From: Echinicola rosea
GTDB taxonomy: Bacteria; Bacteroidota; Bacteroidia; Cytophagales; Cyclobacteriaceae
Reading direction: 5' to 3'
Assembly (NCBI RefSeq): GCF_005281475.1
Contig: NZ_CP040106.1
Coordinates: 4,120,501-4,184,500, forward strand
Length of the DNA stretch: 64,000 nt
In this document: in pieces, positions 7,428 through 15,755 of the stretch
How the letters are laid out: every line of letters starts with the position of its first letter
Position numbering within the stretch: the stretch's first letter is position 1
Program-made: the position numbers and the translations under genes
The notes under the pieces: generated by a model
What the model was told of the DNA's origin: nothing
The model's input: the letters and a program-made list of their open reading frames with translations, nothing else
The model's database searches: none

Positions 7428-9725
7428 TTACTTTTTTATAATATCCACCTCGATTGACTTACTGATTGGGGTATTGCTTTTATCAGCAAAATGTGCATTC
7501 GGCACCAGGATATTTGTTTCTGGGAAATAAGCAGCCAAATTACCCCTAGGTATGTCATAAGGCACCACCAGGAAATTTTCCGCCTTTCGGACCTGACCAT
7601 CGTATCGGCTTACCAAATCGACCCGGTCCATTTTCTCCAAGCCCTCCCTTTTGGCATCGCCATGATTCATAAAAAGTACCCGCCGCTCTCCAAACACTCC
7701 TCTATAGCGGTCGTTAAGGGCATAGATGGTGGTGTTAAATTGATCATGGGACCTAACGGTCATCAATAAATACCGAGCTGAGGTCAATTGATGATTGGGA
7801 AGTTGGCAGATGCTAAACGATGCTTTCCCATTTGGAAGGCCTGAAAAATCTCCTTCCCTTGCGTTATTGGGCAAGTCAAAGCCGCCTTGGGCAGACCGAG
7901 ATGAATAGCCAGAAAAACCATCAAATACCGCAGCTATTTTTTCTCTGATCAATCCATAATCGGCTCCCAACTCCTTCCAGTCTATCGCCGTTTTGGTGCC
8001 AAAAAAAGCAGCCCCGATTCCGGCTATTATTTCCGGTTCACTTTTTAGCATTGATGATGAAGGAGGTAAACTCCCTCGGGAGCGATGAACTCTTCCCATG
8101 CTGTTTTCCACGGTAACATACCTCTTCTTGTCTCCCTTTTGGTCCATTTCCGTACGTCCCAGAGTAGGTAGGATGAGTGCCGTCTTTCCCGTTACCAAGT
8201 GGCTCCTGTTTAGTTTGGTGCTGACCTGAACCGTTAAATCACAGTTTTGTAGGGCATGTGCCGTATACTCCGTGTCGCTGGCTGCGGACACAAAATTGCC
8301 TCCCAAGGCGATAAAAACTTTGGCCTTGTTTTCATACATGGCCTTGATCGAGTGCACCACATCAAATCCCTCTTTTGTCGGTGGATCAAAACCAAACACA
8401 CGCTTGTATGCTGCATTAAGCTTAGTGGATACGTGATGGGTAATGCCCACGGTGCGGTCTCCTTGGACATTACTATGGCCACGTACAGGACATGTGCCTG
8501 CTCCAGGCTTACCGATACTTCCTTTTAGCAATAATAAGTTGACACATTCTTGAATATTATCCACTCCGTTTTTATGCTGTGTCAGCCCCATTGCCCAACA
8601 GACAATCACCCTTCTTCCATTTGCCAACCACTTCACGGCTTGGTCTACTTCGGCTTCGGCTACTCCGCACAGTTCCAAAAGGTCTTCCTGAGCATACCTG
8701 TTCAGGTCTGTTAACATTTCCTCTAGGCCATGCGTATTCTTCTTGATAAAATCCCAATCAAAAACTGACCCTTCCTCCTCATCGAGGATGGCTAATTTTT
8801 TAATGATCAGCTTTAACAAGGCCACGTCTTGGTTGATCCTGACCTGAAGGTACAGGTCTGCAAGTCCCGATCCTTTTCCGAGCAATCCAACCATGTTTTG
8901 GGGATTCTTGAACCGCAACAGGCCTGCTTCTTTAAGGGGATTTACCGCTATGATCTTCCCACCATTTTCCTTGCATTTTTCCAGTGCAGATAGCATCCGA
9001 GGATGATTGGTACCGGGGTTTTGTCCCAATATCATGATGACCTCGGCATGGTACATGTCTTCCAATATCACGGACCCCTTTCCTATGCCCAGTGTCTCTG
9101 TCAATGCCACACCAGATGATTCATGACACATATTGGAGCAGTCGGGCATATTATTGGTACCAAAAGCCCTGATAAAAAGTCCATACAAAAAAGCTGCCTC
9201 GTTACTCGAACGTCCAGAGGTATAAAATATGGCCTCATCGGGATGGGCTAGTTTTTTAAGGTGATCGGCAATAACCTTAAATGCCTCTTCCCAGGAGATG
9301 GCGCTATAATGGGAACTTCCTGGCTTCAGGATCATGGGATGGGTAAGCCTTCCGCTTTTGCCAATTTTATAATCTGACCATTGGGACATTTCCTCTACTG
9401 AAAACTGCTCTAGAAATTCCCTTCCCACTCTTTCGGTAGTGGCTTCCTCAGCAATGGCCTTTACACCGTTTTCGCAAAATTCACCAAGCTTACTTCTCTT
9501 TTCTGGATCTGGCCAGGCACATCCGGGACAATCGATACCTTCCTTTTGGTTCAATTGGGTAAGCGTAGAGGACGTCCGGACAAGACCCATCTCCTTCAGC
9601 GCATGCTCCAAGGCCACTTTAATGGCCGGTACTCCCGCCGCAAACTCCTTAGGGGCACTGACATCCCCTCCATCAGGCTCCACGGGGCCTGTAATAGATA
9701 CTTGTCGATATGGGCCTGGCTTCAT
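7428..9725 (-). CDS. FdhF/YdeP-family molybdopterin oxidoreductase
   Basis: Molybdopterin-dependent oxidoreductase of 765 aa, cytoplasmic (no signal peptide), related to formate dehydrogenase alpha subunits and to YdeP. Near the N-terminus C66, C69 and C84 (CPGCAWPDPEK, then FCENG) look like cluster ligands; the classic four-cysteine spacing of FdhF is not seen. A SGRSSNEAAF block and PDCSNMCHES follow, then the long molybdopterin-binding domain and a C-terminal MopB_CT-like domain (about 640-765). It lies 26 bases downstream of the esterase and is third in the run dehydrogenase-esterase-oxidoreductase. I infer formate oxidation as the last step of formaldehyde disposal. No FdhD or cofactor genes are nearby. 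Family confidence is high, substrate confidence low. Confidence 0.82.
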   Translation of the reverse strand: MKPGPYRQVSITGPVEPDGGDVSAPKEFAAGVPAIKVALEHALKEMGLVRTSSTLTQLNQKEGIDCPGCAWPDPEKRSKLGEFCENGVKAIAEEATTERVGREFLEQFSVEEMSQWSDYKIGKSGRLTHPMILKPGSSHYSAISWEEAFKVIADHLKKLAHPDEAIFYTSGRSSNEAAFLYGLFIRAFGTNNMPDCSNMCHESSGVALTETLGIGKGSVILEDMYHAEVIMILGQNPGTNHPRMLSALEKCKENGGKIIAVNPLKEAGLLRFKNPQNMVGLLGKGSGLADLYLQVRINQDVALLKLIIKKLAILDEEEGSVFDWDFIKKNTHGLEEMLTDLNRYAQEDLLELCGVAEAEVDQAVKWLANGRRVIVCWAMGLTQHKNGVDNIQECVNLLLLKGSIGKPGAGTCPVRGHSNVQGDRTVGITHHVSTKLNAAYKRVFGFDPPTKEGFDVVHSIKAMYENKAKVFIALGGNFVSAASDTEYTAHALQNCDLTVQVSTKLNRSHLVTGKTALILPTLGRTEMDQKGDKKRYVTVENSMGRVHRSRGSLPPSSSMLKSEPEIIAGIGAAFFGTKTAIDWKELGADYGLIREKIAAVFDGFSGYSSRSAQGGFDLPNNAREGDFSGLPNGKASFSICQLPNHQLTSARYLLMTVRSHDQFNTTIYALNDRYRGVFGERRVLFMNHGDAKREGLEKMDRVDLVSRYDGQVRKAENFLVVPYDIPRGNLAAYFPETNILVPNAHFADKSNTPISKSIEVDIIKK

Positions 9726-9751
9726 TGACTCTTGGTGTTTTGATTGGTAAT

Positions 9752-10579
9752 TTAGTATTCTCTGGGCGCTTCTGATGCGCGACTTAGTAGCGTATCAAAA
9801 AACAATAATGTATCCCTTAAATGGTTGTTCCAATAGGACCATTCATGCCCCCCCGAAAACTCCTGGTAATCATGCTTGACCCCAAGCTTCTCCAGTTGTC
9901 GATGGAGCAATCTATTCGCCGATAACAATTCATCATCTACCCCACAATCAAACCGCAAAGGAGGAAGGGTATCCATGTACTGCTGCATCAATTTAAACAC
10001 ATTTCCTTCACCAGCCAAGGAATTTCTGTCTGTCCAGCTTTCCTCGGCAAACAGGGCCATTTGATCAATATCCGTTATGGAACTATGACCTGATATCCCG
10101 CTGTACCGCTCACCGTACCTCGCTCCTATATTCATGGCGCCAAAGCCCCCCATGGAAAGCCCGGCGATAAAACGGGGCGAATAAGGCGAAAAGCATTCGA
10201 AATTTTCTATGGCCGCCAGAGGTACTTCCTCCGCAATCCATTTGTCGAAACTTTTGCCATGGTGTGTCAAATATGCCGATCCATCCCCCCACAAACCATC
10301 CGAAGGCATTACCAGTCCCATAGGAGCTATTTGGTTTTGCTGGATCAATTCCTCCAACACCAAATGAGCACCAGCCTTAAGCGCCCAGACCCAAGCGCTC
10401 CCATAGACACCATGGAGCAAGGTGACCATCGGAAGGTCAGTATACTTCCCCTCGGGCACATACAAACAGATATCGGCCCTTCCTTCTAGATTTTTGCTCT
10501 TTACCGTCAAAAAACGAAGACCATCCATCGAATAGGCATCGGAATTTTCGGTTGTTCTAAATTGTGATTTTTTCATCAT
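9752..10579 (-). CDS. Esterase, S-formylglutathione hydrolase-like
   Basis: Alpha/beta hydrolase of 275 aa in the esterase D/putative esterase family, cytoplasmic. The nucleophile elbow is GLSMGG with S142; the oxyanion region is LLHGVYG (54-60). The likely acid is D215 or D216 in CGVDDE and the base H245 in GGHEWSYW. The start overlaps the alcohol dehydrogenase stop by 4 bases (ATGA), indicating translational coupling. In context it may hydrolyse a formyl-thiol ester produced from formaldehyde, as S-formylglutathione hydrolase does. Its thiol carrier is unknown and a general carboxylesterase role (for example on acetylated sugars) is possible. Confidence 0.8.
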   Translation of the reverse strand: MMKKSQFRTTENSDAYSMDGLRFLTVKSKNLEGRADICLYVPEGKYTDLPMVTLLHGVYGSAWVWALKAGAHLVLEELIQQNQIAPMGLVMPSDGLWGDGSAYLTHHGKSFDKWIAEEVPLAAIENFECFSPYSPRFIAGLSMGGFGAMNIGARYGERYSGISGHSSITDIDQMALFAEESWTDRNSLAGEGNVFKLMQQYMDTLPPLRFDCGVDDELLSANRLLHRQLEKLGVKHDYQEFSGGHEWSYWNNHLRDTLLFFDTLLSRASEAPREY

Positions 10580-11697
10580 TCAAAAGTTACCACACCTTTT
10601 GCATTTTTCCCTTCTATCATATCGGCCATTGCTTGGTCCAGCGCTGAAAGCGGATAGGTATTGGTGATCATTTCGTCTAGCATCAGGTCACCTTTGGTAT
10701 ATAAGCTAAACAATTTTGGGAAATCGATGGCTGGCCTGCATTTCCCATAAAGAGGGTTGATATAGATCTTGTCCCATTCAAAAAGCCGCATATCTATGGT
10801 AATCTCCTCCTCAATCCCACTTACTTGTACAGCCGTACCCGCATTTCTTATCATCGCCAAGGGAGCCGCTCCCAAGGCTGGAATGGCGGTGCATTCAAAT
10901 GCATAATCAGCACCTCTTCCCCCAAACAGTTGTTTTACCTCTTTCGCCACTTGGGTCAACCCTTGGTCTTCTTTCGAAGCTTGGATGGTATCCGTTGCGC
11001 CGAACTCACGGGCCATCTGAAGGCGCTGGGGATTGATATCCACCGCCACAATATGAGAGGCTCCAGCGATCTTACATGCTTGGATGACATTCAGGCCAAC
11101 CCCTCCAGTGCCCAAAACCACCGCCGAACTCCCGGCCTGAAACCTTGCGGAATTCACCACAGAACCATAGCCCGTCATCACGCCACAGCTCAGGATACTC
11201 GCCGAAGTAAATGGAATCGATTTGTCCATTTTTACACATGCGCTGGACTTTACCAACGTATATTCCGACAAGGTTCCGATATTAAATGACCTCTCTATCG
11301 GCTGTCCCTTCCAAGTAGTGGAAGAAAGTGTGGCGTGTCCAGGAGTGTATCCATTTCCCCCCGCTGTTACGGGAGAGTTGTTCTCACAGATGTGTTGATT
11401 GCCTTCTTGGCATTGAAAGCAGTGCATACAAGGAGTGGCCCAGTTGAGCAGTACAGGATCCCCCTTTTTGAGGCCTGTCACATCTTCTCCACAGGCCACT
11501 ACCTCTCCAGCTCCCTCATGGCCCATGACGATCGGTTTTCCCCAAGTGAGGGAATCATAATCAGTATGGCACAATCCTGCCGCTTTCATCTTTACCAATA
11601 CCTCATCAGCCCCTGGTGCTCCCACTTGGATATCACTGATTATAAACGATCCATCTCCTGTGGCTATTGCTGCCTTGGACATTATACTGTTGTTCAT
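10576..11697 (-). CDS. Zinc alcohol dehydrogenase, class III-like
   Basis: NAD(P)-dependent medium-chain alcohol dehydrogenase of 373 aa, cytoplasmic. Catalytic zinc ligands: C43 in GLCHTD and H60/E61 in GHEGAGE. A complete structural zinc site is present (C90, C93, C96, C104). The Rossmann motif GTGGVGLNV lies near 196-204. The sequence is closest in kind to formaldehyde/S-(hydroxymethyl)thiol dehydrogenases and aryl-alcohol dehydrogenases. An alternative start at M6 (11682) is possible. It is first gene of the minus-strand run with the esterase and molybdopterin oxidoreductase, divergent from the AraC regulator. I infer that it oxidises the formaldehyde released by the neighbouring P450 system. 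Broad aldehyde/alcohol activity is an alternative. Confidence 0.85.
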   Translation of the reverse strand: MNNSIMSKAAIATGDGSFIISDIQVGAPGADEVLVKMKAAGLCHTDYDSLTWGKPIVMGHEGAGEVVACGEDVTGLKKGDPVLLNWATPCMHCFQCQEGNQHICENNSPVTAGGNGYTPGHATLSSTTWKGQPIERSFNIGTLSEYTLVKSSACVKMDKSIPFTSASILSCGVMTGYGSVVNSARFQAGSSAVVLGTGGVGLNVIQACKIAGASHIVAVDINPQRLQMAREFGATDTIQASKEDQGLTQVAKEVKQLFGGRGADYAFECTAIPALGAAPLAMIRNAGTAVQVSGIEEEITIDMRLFEWDKIYINPLYGKCRPAIDFPKLFSLYTKGDLMLDEMITNTYPLSALDQAMADMIEGKNAKGVVTFE

Positions 11698-11860
11698 CTA
11701 TCACACTGTTTTTAGTTCCTGTTTTTTTTGAGCCAAATCGGAGTGTTGGCCTTGCACTGCTTCTCGATTGAGCAATACAAACTTGCCATCTATGCACGGC
11801 ATAATCTTCCCTTATTTTGACCATATTATACACTATTATGTAACCAAATAAATATTTACC

Positions 11861-11868
11861 TATATTTG
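11861..11868 (+). promoter_or_regulatory. Candidate Bacteroidota -7 element, TATATTTG
   Basis: TATATTTG fits the TAnnTTTG consensus of Bacteroidota sigma-ABfr promoters and ends 22 bases before the AraC start codon. No TTG -33 box stands out at the expected spacing. It lies in the 193-base divergent interval between the dehydrogenase and AraC genes. Confidence 0.35.
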
Positions 11869-11890
11869 TAGTACCTTTTAGCATATTCAT

Positions 11891-12733
11891 ATGAAAGCAA
11901 TTCTAGAAAAAGTCCTCTTGGAGGAGCAGGATCCAGTGCTCTCCTTCAGTTATAATAAGAAGGACTTCGAAACTCCGTATCATTTTCATCCCGAGTTTGA
12001 GCTGACATACATCATGGAGAGTTCTGGGATCAGGTATGTAGGAAACAATATATCTGACTATCAACCTGGTGACTTGGTCATGCTGGGAAAAAACTTACCC
12101 CACTGCTGGAAAAATGAACACAGTGAGCACCAATCAAGCAGGTCCCTTGTCCTCCAATGGAGGGAAGAAATCATCCCTGAACTACCTTGGTTTGAAAAGA
12201 TCAGGCAACTACATAAAGATGCCGAAAGGGGCTTGTACTTTTTACCAGACGCCAAAGAGGACATTTTAAGAGCTATGCAGGCAGTCCTTCACAGTACAGG
12301 CTTGGACAAATACCAAGCAATGGTGGGGCTTCTGGACCTGATGACCAATAAAGGCAAATTCATAAAACTGGCCGGTTCCTCTTACAGCTCCGACCTTAGC
12401 CATGACACCAACGACAGGCTCCAAGCAGTCCAGCAGTACGTCAATAACCATTACCAAGGGAAAATCAAGCTAAAGGACATCGCTGATCATTTACATATGA
12501 GTGAACAGTCATTTTCCAGGTTTTTCAGCAAGACTTGGAAAAAACCCTTTTTTGTGTTTCTCAATGAGTACAGGATCAATATCGCCAGCAGGGTGATCTT
12601 GGAAACGGACAAGCAAATGACAGAGATTGCTTTTGAGTGCGGCTATGAGAGCTTGGCATTTTTTTATAAGCAGTTTAAAAAATTTAAAAAACACACTCCT
12701 CTGGAATTCAGAAAGATGTTTCAAAGGATCTGA
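11891..12733 (+). CDS. AraC-family regulator with cupin sensor
   Basis: Transcription factor of 280 aa. The N-terminal cupin-like sensor carries HFHPEFELTYI (about 32-42) and a GDLVMLGKNLPHCWK block, a sugar-binding arrangement. The C-terminal double helix-turn-helix is at about 180-280 (LKDIADHLHMSEQSFSRFF, then ITEIAFECGYES-like second motif). It is divergent from the dehydrogenase operon and precedes the P450 by 201 bases on the same strand, so it is the likely local activator of both halves of the demethylation module. It is clearly paralogous to the regulator at 26246-27115, sharing the HFHP, GIRYVG and GKN-PH-WK blocks. The inducer is unknown; a methylated or plain galactose is plausible. 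Confidence 0.88.
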   Translation: MKAILEKVLLEEQDPVLSFSYNKKDFETPYHFHPEFELTYIMESSGIRYVGNNISDYQPGDLVMLGKNLPHCWKNEHSEHQSSRSLVLQWREEIIPELPWFEKIRQLHKDAERGLYFLPDAKEDILRAMQAVLHSTGLDKYQAMVGLLDLMTNKGKFIKLAGSSYSSDLSHDTNDRLQAVQQYVNNHYQGKIKLKDIADHLHMSEQSFSRFFSKTWKKPFFVFLNEYRINIASRVILETDKQMTEIAFECGYESLAFFYKQFKKFKKHTPLEFRKMFQRI

Positions 12734-12934
12734 ATCACACCACGACAACTTATAAATCAAGATTAATTATATTCTTTTCGGTCATATTTAAAAATATATT
12801 GAATATTTCATCAACATAATAACATATAAATCAAACAAAAAACAGGAAGAAGAGAAAGCGTATTCTTCTCACATTTGTATAACAGCAATTAACCTATTGC
12901 ATTATCCTAAGGTGAAACCCGAAAAGGCAAAAAA

Positions 12935-14086
12935 ATGGAGAAGTTTGAATTACCCGATCCCTTTGAGGGAGCCAGAGAGCAATGTGGATATGGAAAAGTA
13001 GAAGACCAGGATGACCCTGTCACCATGTTATTGAGGCTGAGAGACGTTAGAAAAACAGCCAAGAACACACAAACTTTCCAATCCGGTGCACAGCCTGGCC
13101 GAATAGTCGTACCCTCTGAAGTAAATATCCGAAGTACACGGCAAATCCCCTTTGAGGTGGATCCTCCCATGCACCGTCTATACCGGGACTTATTGGAAGA
13201 TTGGTTTAGAAGGCCTGAAAAGGACACCTATAAAGCCCAACTTAGTGATATAATCAGCAAGCTTGTACAGGAAGCCAAGTCCAAGGCCCAAGTGGAAATA
13301 GTCAATGACATTGCCCTAAAACTTCAATCCCGCGCATTGACGTTGCTCCTTAATGTGCCCTTGGAGGAAGCCGAAACGTGGATATCCTGGGGGACACATG
13401 TATTCAGAAGCGAAGACAATCCTGTGGACGGGGATAAAGCAAAAATCCTCTACGACTATATCGACAGACAAATCGAAAAAGCCCTATCCAACCCGGGAGA
13501 TGACCTGTACAGTATTTTGCTCAATAGTGAAATAGAAGGCAAAAAGCTCAACAAAGAAGAGGTAAAAGGGGTCATGATCCTGACATTCGCCGGTGGTAGG
13601 GATACGGTAATCAACGCTGTCACCAATACTTTAGCCTACCTGTCCAGCAACCCCAAAGCCCTTCCTGCCATCAAAGAAGATCCAACCATGCTCAATACGG
13701 CCGTAGAGGAATTGGTCAGGTATTTCTCCCCCTTGACACATATGGGAAGAGTGGCTACCGAAGATACAGAAGTATGCGAACATGCAATCAAAGCAGATAG
13801 TAGGGTCTCCTTATGCTGGGCTTCTGCCAATAGGGATCCAAAGACTTTTGAAAACCCGAACACCATCGATCTGGAAAGAAAACTAAACCCCCACGTGGGA
13901 TTTGGATTTGGCATCCACAAATGTCTGGGAGCCACCCATGCACGGCATGTACTCAGGACACTTCTATCCGTCCTGGCCGAAATGGACGTGAAACTGAAAA
14001 TGGTCAAAGGAGATAGTAATATCGAAGATTGGGGGGAATTTAAAAGAAAAGTAGGCTATGACCGATTGGAGATGAAATTTTCCTAA
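12935..14086 (+). CDS. Cytochrome P450, likely 6-O-methyl-galactose demethylase
   Basis: Soluble bacterial class I P450 of 383 aa without signal peptide. The I-helix motif AGGRDT is at 219-224, ExxR is E259-R262, and the heme-binding loop GFGFGIHKCLG has its axial thiolate at C330. It is followed by its own 2Fe-2S ferredoxin and ferredoxin reductase, a complete electron chain. In marine Bacteroidota, P450s with this gene order (CYP236A) are known to demethylate 6-O-methyl-D-galactose from porphyran, giving D-galactose and formaldehyde. Assigning this protein to that group is inference from context. The divergent dehydrogenase-esterase-oxidoreductase run fits formaldehyde removal. Confidence 0.88.
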   Translation: MEKFELPDPFEGAREQCGYGKVEDQDDPVTMLLRLRDVRKTAKNTQTFQSGAQPGRIVVPSEVNIRSTRQIPFEVDPPMHRLYRDLLEDWFRRPEKDTYKAQLSDIISKLVQEAKSKAQVEIVNDIALKLQSRALTLLLNVPLEEAETWISWGTHVFRSEDNPVDGDKAKILYDYIDRQIEKALSNPGDDLYSILLNSEIEGKKLNKEEVKGVMILTFAGGRDTVINAVTNTLAYLSSNPKALPAIKEDPTMLNTAVEELVRYFSPLTHMGRVATEDTEVCEHAIKADSRVSLCWASANRDPKTFENPNTIDLERKLNPHVGFGFGIHKCLGATHARHVLRTLLSVLAEMDVKLKMVKGDSNIEDWGEFKRKVGYDRLEMKFS

Positions 14087-14179
14087 ACCTACGATAGGTT
14101 AATTGAGCTGTCCTGCTTCTAAGAAAGACCAAACTAATCTTTATTATATAACCACATCATCAATACCAATAAAATCAGA

Positions 14180-14488
14180 ATGAAAAAAGTCACATATATC
14201 ACCCAAAAAGAAGAAGCAAAAACAGCATCTGCCAGTTCTGGAAACCTTATGGAGCTGGCCATAGCCAACAATATCGAAGGCATCGAAGGCGATTGTGGTG
14301 GTGTGTGCAGCTGTGCGACCTGCCATATCCATCTTACTCCTGAAGATTTCGAAACAGTCGGTGGCCCTGGTGAAATAGAAGAGGAAATGCTGGAGCTGGA
14401 AGACAATGTGTCCCCCTACAGCCGATTGGCATGCCAAGTCCCTATCTCATCACTACCTGAACAGATCACCGTCAAAGTAGCCAACTGA
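14180..14488 (+). CDS. 2Fe-2S ferredoxin (adrenodoxin/putidaredoxin type)
   Basis: Electron carrier of 102 aa. Cluster ligands follow the C-x5-C-x2-C pattern with C39, C45 and C48, and the fourth ligand is C85 (RLACQV); C43 is an extra cysteine. The acidic stretch EIEEEMLELED (65-75) is the usual docking surface for the P450 and the reductase. It lies 93 bases after the P450 and 8 bases before the reductase. It shuttles electrons from reductase to P450. Confidence 0.92.
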   Translation: MKKVTYITQKEEAKTASASSGNLMELAIANNIEGIEGDCGGVCSCATCHIHLTPEDFETVGGPGEIEEEMLELEDNVSPYSRLACQVPISSLPEQITVKVAN

Positions 14489-14496
14489 ACCGTACC

Positions 14497-15720
14497 ATGA
14501 GCAAAACAGCTGTCATTATCGGTGCCAGTCATGCTGGCGTCAACTGTGCCTTTGCACTGAGAAAAGAAGGTTTCGAGGGGAAGATCCAGTTAATCGAATC
14601 GACCAGTTTCCTTCCTTATCATCGGCCACCGTTGTCCAAATCTTTCCTCAGTGAGGACAAAGATATAGCTGACTATTGCCTAAAATCAGCAGAAGCTTAT
14701 GAGGAAGCGGAAGTCGAGTTGTTGTTGGGCAGACGGGTCCTGCATATTGATAGCCAAAATCATGAGGTCCACTTGGAAGGTAACCACAGTATCCATTACG
14801 ATCATCTCGTATTGGCCACCGGTGCCTCAGCGGTAATTCCCGCCCTTCCCGGTATGACTGTAGGTGAAGGGATATTTCCCCTCAGGTCTGCCGAAGATAC
14901 GCTTGCCATAAAATCCTTTATTAATGCTAAATCCCAACTGGAAGTAGTCGTTTTGGGAGGAGGTTATATAGGATTGGAAATGGCCGCTTCCCTTCGCAAA
15001 ATGGGCCATCAAATAGCCCTCTTGGAACGGGAAAAACGGATCTTGGCCAGGGTGGCCGCAGCCGAAACATCATCCTTCTTTACTGCCCTTCACCAAGAAT
15101 CAGGGGTAAAAATACATACTGGCCAAAACATCACCAATATCGAACACCTCCACGATGGGAGATACCAGCTTGACTCGGATACAGGCGATAGCTTTGTAGC
15201 CGATATGGTCATTGTAGGTGTGGGGATAAGTCCAAACACAGCCTTGGCCCAAAACATCGGCCTAACGATTGAAAATGGCATTTTGGTGGACGCACATTGC
15301 GAAACCTCTACTCCTGACATATTTGCCATTGGGGACTGTGCATCATTTATCCACCAACCTAGCGCTAAAATCATCAGATTGGAATCGGTTCAGAATGCAG
15401 TGGACCAAGCCAAAATTGCCGCAACAAACATAATGGGAAACCCACAAACCTATGATAGTATCCCATGGTTTTGGTCTGACCAATATGAGACCAAACTACA
15501 AATAGCCGGCCTGAACCATGGCTACGATCAAGTAGTACACAGAATAGAAAAAGAGCAGCCTCAAAAACAAGCTGTCTGGTATTTCAAAGAAGGGAAACTA
15601 TTGGCCGTCGATGCCATCAACCATGCAAAAGCGTATGTCTTGGGTACCCGGTACCTAAAAGAAGCCAGACAACTCCATCCTGACGAACTTGCCAACCCTG
15701 AAATACCGCTTTCAAAGTAA
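14497..15720 (+). CDS. FAD-dependent ferredoxin reductase
   Basis: NAD(P)H-ferredoxin reductase of 407 aa in the putidaredoxin/rhodocoxin reductase family. The N-terminal FAD-binding motif is in AVIIGASHAGV (about 4-14), the NAD(P)-binding motif VVLGGGYIGLEMA lies near 150-162, and the second FAD contact is AIGDCAS near 275. A reductase C-terminal domain follows (about 325-400). It is last gene of the P450 transcript and converges on the haloperoxidase-like gene with 35 bases between stops. It delivers reducing power to the ferredoxin upstream. Confidence 0.92.
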   Translation: MSKTAVIIGASHAGVNCAFALRKEGFEGKIQLIESTSFLPYHRPPLSKSFLSEDKDIADYCLKSAEAYEEAEVELLLGRRVLHIDSQNHEVHLEGNHSIHYDHLVLATGASAVIPALPGMTVGEGIFPLRSAEDTLAIKSFINAKSQLEVVVLGGGYIGLEMAASLRKMGHQIALLEREKRILARVAAAETSSFFTALHQESGVKIHTGQNITNIEHLHDGRYQLDSDTGDSFVADMVIVGVGISPNTALAQNIGLTIENGILVDAHCETSTPDIFAIGDCASFIHQPSAKIIRLESVQNAVDQAKIAATNIMGNPQTYDSIPWFWSDQYETKLQIAGLNHGYDQVVHRIEKEQPQKQAVWYFKEGKLLAVDAINHAKAYVLGTRYLKEARQLHPDELANPEIPLSK

Positions 15721-15755
15721 TATTACTTTTAAGCAAGAGGAAATGGACGGAATTT

